Positions 6,001-7,697 of a DNA stretch of 7,697 nt are shown piece after piece. The notes under the pieces were generated by a model. The model did no database searches, was not told where the DNA came from, and was given only the letters and a program-made list of their open reading frames with translations. Each line of letters opens with the position of its first letter. Position 1 is the first letter of the stretch. This stretch comes from an uncultured Halieaceae bacterium (GTDB lineage Bacteria; Pseudomonadota; Gammaproteobacteria; Pseudomonadales; Halieaceae): assembly GCA_938074135.1 (NCBI GenBank), contig CALJFL010000124.1, positions 1 through 7,697 of the forward strand. The letters are read 5' to 3'. The translations under genes were made by a program, and so were the position numbers.

Positions 6001-6578
6001 ATTTTCTCGCTCACTTCCAACTGGCCTGGCCCGATGAGGGGCTGGTGCTGGGCGCGCTGGAAGGAGACTATTACAAAGGCCCGCTGGGCAGCGAGCTACC
6101 CGGTGACCTCGCCCGCGGCGTACGCCTGCACCGTGCCATTGACGCCTATACCGATAATCATGCAGCGGTGGCGCAGTTGCGACGTGGCTTTCCTTCTGGC
6201 CTGCGGCGCTACGCCGGCATTCTCATCGACCTCGGATTCGACCATTACCTGACGCAGCATTGGCACTCTTTCAGTAGCGCCAGCTTGCCGGAATTCAATC
6301 GCGAAGTACTGCGCACGCTAACCGGTGGCAGCGATCACCTCAGCGCCGGCTCAAGGCAAATGCTGGCGCGGCTGGACGAGTACGATATTCTCAACTGTTA
6401 CCACGAGTGGCAGGCCGTAACCGGTAGCGCCGAGCGCATCGGCGAGCGCTTTCGCCGCGGCAACCCGCTGGTGGCCATAGAGCAGGATATGGAACCCCTG
6501 CGAGAGGGCATGGAAGACGCCTTTCTCGAGTTTTATCCGCAACTGCAGGAATTTGTTGCCACTTGGCGAGCCGATTGA
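5997..6578 (+). CDS. acpH: Acyl carrier protein phosphodiesterase
   Basis: AcpH removes the 4'-phosphopantetheine prosthetic group from holo-acyl carrier protein, giving apo-ACP, in a metal-dependent cytosolic reaction. The 193-residue product matches the length of the E. coli enzyme and starts with the family signature MNFLAH. Conserved acidic and histidine positions are visible: His6, Asp24 (in GDYYKG), HRAIDAYTDNH at 45-55 and DLGFDHYLTQHW at 78-89, consistent with the distorted HD-phosphatase-like fold proposed for this family. The ATG overlaps the gshA TGA in ATGA, and there is no clear Shine-Dalgarno of its own. Translation is therefore probably coupled to gshA. No terminator separates it from dsbB, so some read-through into dsbB is possible. 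Confidence 0.93.
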   Translation: MNFLAHFQLAWPDEGLVLGALEGDYYKGPLGSELPGDLARGVRLHRAIDAYTDNHAAVAQLRRGFPSGLRRYAGILIDLGFDHYLTQHWHSFSSASLPEFNREVLRTLTGGSDHLSAGSRQMLARLDEYDILNCYHEWQAVTGSAERIGERFRRGNPLVAIEQDMEPLREGMEDAFLEFYPQLQEFVATWRAD

Positions 6579-6605
6579 ACCATTTGCTTGATCCGACATC
6601 GAAAT

Positions 6606-6634
6606 TTGCACTGGCGACCAAAACTCTCTAAGTT
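6606..6634 (+). promoter_or_regulatory. Weak candidate promoter for dsbB
   Basis: TTGCAC (6606-6611) and TAAGTT (6629-6634) are separated by 17 bases, but each hexamer matches only three of six consensus positions. It lies in the 97-base acpH-dsbB gap, with a start near 6641 and a leader of about 35 bases. The gap length suggests that some promoter is present; this one is only the best by eye. Confidence 0.25.
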
Positions 6635-6675
6635 ACGCGCCTCCACAAAACCTGACACAGCAAGGAATCGCAGCG

Positions 6676-7167
6676 ATGCTAACTACCCTGAACCCGCGCC
6701 TGGTCTTCCTCGGTATCGCTGCTGTGGCCGCCATCTCGATGGCTTTTGCCTACTACCTGGAGCACCAGTTGGAGCTGGCCCCGTGCCCGCTGTGTATGAC
6801 CCAACGCGCCTTTGTCGTATTGACCGGGGTGATCGCCTTGCTGGCCGCACTGCACAATCCCGCTGGCTGGGGCCGTCGCCTCTACGGCGGCTTATGTGCA
6901 CTGGCCGCTGTCACCGGCGGCGCGGTAGCGGCCCGCCACGTCTGGTTGCAGCACCTGCCCGAAGATGAGGTACCTGCCTGTGGTCCCAGCCTGGAGTACA
7001 TGCTGGAAACCCTGCCGTTCAGCGAAACACTCAGCCTGGTAATGATGGGCGACGGCAACTGTGCCGAGACCGTCTGGACCCTCTTTGGCTTCAGCATCCC
7101 GGAACAGACCCTGGCGTTATTCGCCGTACTGATAGCGGTTAGTGTCTGGCAGACCCTGCGTCGCTGA
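6676..7167 (+). CDS. dsbB: Disulfide bond formation protein B (DsbB-type quinone reductase)
   Basis: DsbB reoxidises periplasmic DsbA and passes the electrons to membrane quinone. The 163-residue product has four predicted membrane segments (about 8-28, 45-60, 68-88 and 143-160). The first periplasmic loop carries the redox pair Cys37-Pro-Leu-Cys40, with Arg44 four residues on as in the quinone-interacting Arg48 of E. coli. The second periplasmic loop carries Cys102 and Cys129, equivalent to the E. coli Cys104-Cys130 pair. All four essential cysteines are present, so the protein should be functional. ATG 6676 is preceded by AAGGA nine bases upstream. No dsbA is in the window. rsd follows after 69 bases, as algQ lies beside a DsbB-family gene (dsbH) in P. 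aeruginosa. Some pseudomonads carry two DsbB paralogues, so the exact symbol is less sure than the family. Confidence 0.95.
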   Translation: MLTTLNPRLVFLGIAAVAAISMAFAYYLEHQLELAPCPLCMTQRAFVVLTGVIALLAALHNPAGWGRRLYGGLCALAAVTGGAVAARHVWLQHLPEDEVPACGPSLEYMLETLPFSETLSLVMMGDGNCAETVWTLFGFSIPEQTLALFAVLIAVSVWQTLRR

Positions 7168-7174
7168 AGCACGC

Positions 7175-7203
7175 TTGCCGCCACCCGGAGCCGCCCTTAT
7201 AGT
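7175..7203 (+). promoter_or_regulatory. Sigma70-type promoter for rsd
   Basis: TTGCCG (7175-7180) and TATAGT (7198-7203) are separated by exactly 17 bases and match four and five of six consensus positions. Transcription would start near 7210, leaving a leader of about 27 bases with AAGG (7225-7228) before the ATG. This is the best promoter match I find in the window. Confidence 0.55.
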
Positions 7204-7209
7204 GGGCGG
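7191..7209 (+). repeat. GC-rich hairpin overlapping the rsd -10 box
   Basis: CCGCCC (7191-7196) and GGGCGG (7204-7209) form a perfect 6-bp stem whose 7-base loop contains the TATAGT -10 box. There is no T-tract downstream, so it is a poor intrinsic terminator for dsbB. It could still slow or partly stop read-through from dsbB, or act as a DNA dyad at the rsd promoter. Confidence 0.4.
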
Positions 7210-7236
7210 AACTTAAAGCTATTCAAGGCAAGACCC

Positions 7237-7697
7237 ATGCCCAGCCGGCAATCCGATCCCCTGCAGCAGTTCGCCCTGGTCGACGAGCTGCTGACCCGCT
7301 GGCTACGCGAGCGTCGCGCATTGCTGGCAAGCTATACCGGCATCGTTGTCACACTCGACAGCAACCCAACGCCAGAGGCACTGCAGAAGCGGCAGCAGAC
7401 TTTCTGCGAGCTGCTGGTCGATTACATTTCAGGTGGACACTTCGAGGTTTTTCACGAGCTGATTGACGAGGCTGAATTTTTCGGCGATGGCAGCAACGAG
7501 CTGGCTATCACCCTGATGCCGGCCATTGCCGATACCACAGAAGTAATTATGGCTTACGAGGAAAAATACGGCAGTGGTGACACTTTCCCGGATACGCTGG
7601 AACGTGACCTGTCAGTTTTGGGGGAATTACTGGAATCGCGATTTGTGTTGGAAGACCAGCTGATCGCCGGCCTTCACAACACCCATCGACGCCAGGC
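7237..7697 (+). CDS. rsd: Rsd/AlgQ-family anti-sigma70 factor (C-terminus cut by window edge)
   Basis: Rsd binds the housekeeping sigma factor RpoD and shifts RNA polymerase toward alternative sigma factors; the Pseudomonas orthologue AlgQ also affects alginate and virulence genes. 153 complete codons are visible, against 158 residues in E. coli Rsd, so only the very C-terminus is missing. Recognisable stretches are LVDELLTRWLRERRALLASY at about 14-33, CELLVDYISGGHFEVFHEL near 61-79, and RFVLEDQLI near 137-145, close to RFVLEDKLI of E. coli. ATG 7237 is preceded by AAGG eight bases upstream and by a good sigma70-type promoter. It follows dsbB on the same strand. Rsd and AlgQ are one family, so the choice of symbol depends on lineage. 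Confidence 0.93.
   Translation, partial: MPSRQSDPLQQFALVDELLTRWLRERRALLASYTGIVVTLDSNPTPEALQKRQQTFCELLVDYISGGHFEVFHELIDEAEFFGDGSNELAITLMPAIADTTEVIMAYEEKYGSGDTFPDTLERDLSVLGELLESRFVLEDQLIAGLHNTHRRQ

Noticed and set aside
6588..6968. 126-codon plus-strand open frame overlapping dsbB
   Set aside because: It is out of frame with the clearly conserved dsbB, including its CPLC motif, and its product resembles no family I know.
7191..7209. Intrinsic terminator after dsbB
   Set aside because: The stem is only 6 bp with a 7-base loop and no following T-tract; the same bases make a good -10 element.
1..7697. Mobile element, CRISPR array, defence island, tRNA or riboswitch
   Set aside because: I looked on both strands and saw no transposase, direct-repeat array, terminal inverted repeats, tRNA cloverleaf or long structured leader; gene content is housekeeping throughout.

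Overview
The window is an ordinary-looking stretch of a gammaproteobacterial chromosome with moderately high GC. It holds seven genes, two of them cut by the window edges: pilU (partial, minus), an aminoglycoside-phosphotransferase-like kinase (plus), a single-POTRA Omp85/BamA-like outer-membrane protein (minus), gshA (plus), acpH (plus), dsbB (plus) and rsd/algQ (partial, plus). The gammaproteobacterial assignment rests on a PilU-type retraction ATPase, a GshA of the Escherichia coli class, AcpH, and a dsbB gene directly followed by rsd/algQ, an arrangement I recall from pseudomonads. A marine or pseudomonad-like gammaproteobacterium would fit, but I cannot name a genus from sequence alone. 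I see no mobile element, CRISPR array, tRNA or rRNA.

Left part (1-1423): pilU runs leftward off the window and lacks only about 20 C-terminal codons. A 341-base divergent spacer separates its proposed TTG start (1082) from the proposed TTG start of the kinase gene (1424). That spacer holds candidate promoters in both directions, an 8-bp-loop hairpin followed on the minus strand by nine T's, and a second inverted repeat.

Middle (1424-4398): the kinase gene and the Omp85-like gene converge and overlap tail to tail by 4 bases, sharing one CTAG for both TAG stops. A perfect 7-bp hairpin sits at this junction and, read on the minus strand, is followed by a T-tract. The Omp85-like gene is divergent from gshA across a 141-base spacer with two small dyads.

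Right part (4399-7697): gshA and acpH overlap by ATGA and are probably one transcript. dsbB follows after 97 bases with a weak candidate promoter. rsd follows after a 69-base gap that contains a good sigma70-type promoter overlapping a small GC-rich hairpin. Functionally the right half links cytosolic thiol chemistry (glutathione synthesis), acyl carrier protein turnover, periplasmic disulfide formation and control of the housekeeping sigma factor.

Three of the seven genes (pilU, the kinase gene, gshA) appear to start with TTG, each with a Shine-Dalgarno sequence at normal spacing. I found no convincing new multi-gene system. The most interesting items are regulatory: a possible attenuator in the pilU leader, a terminator built into overlapping gene ends, and the rsd promoter.
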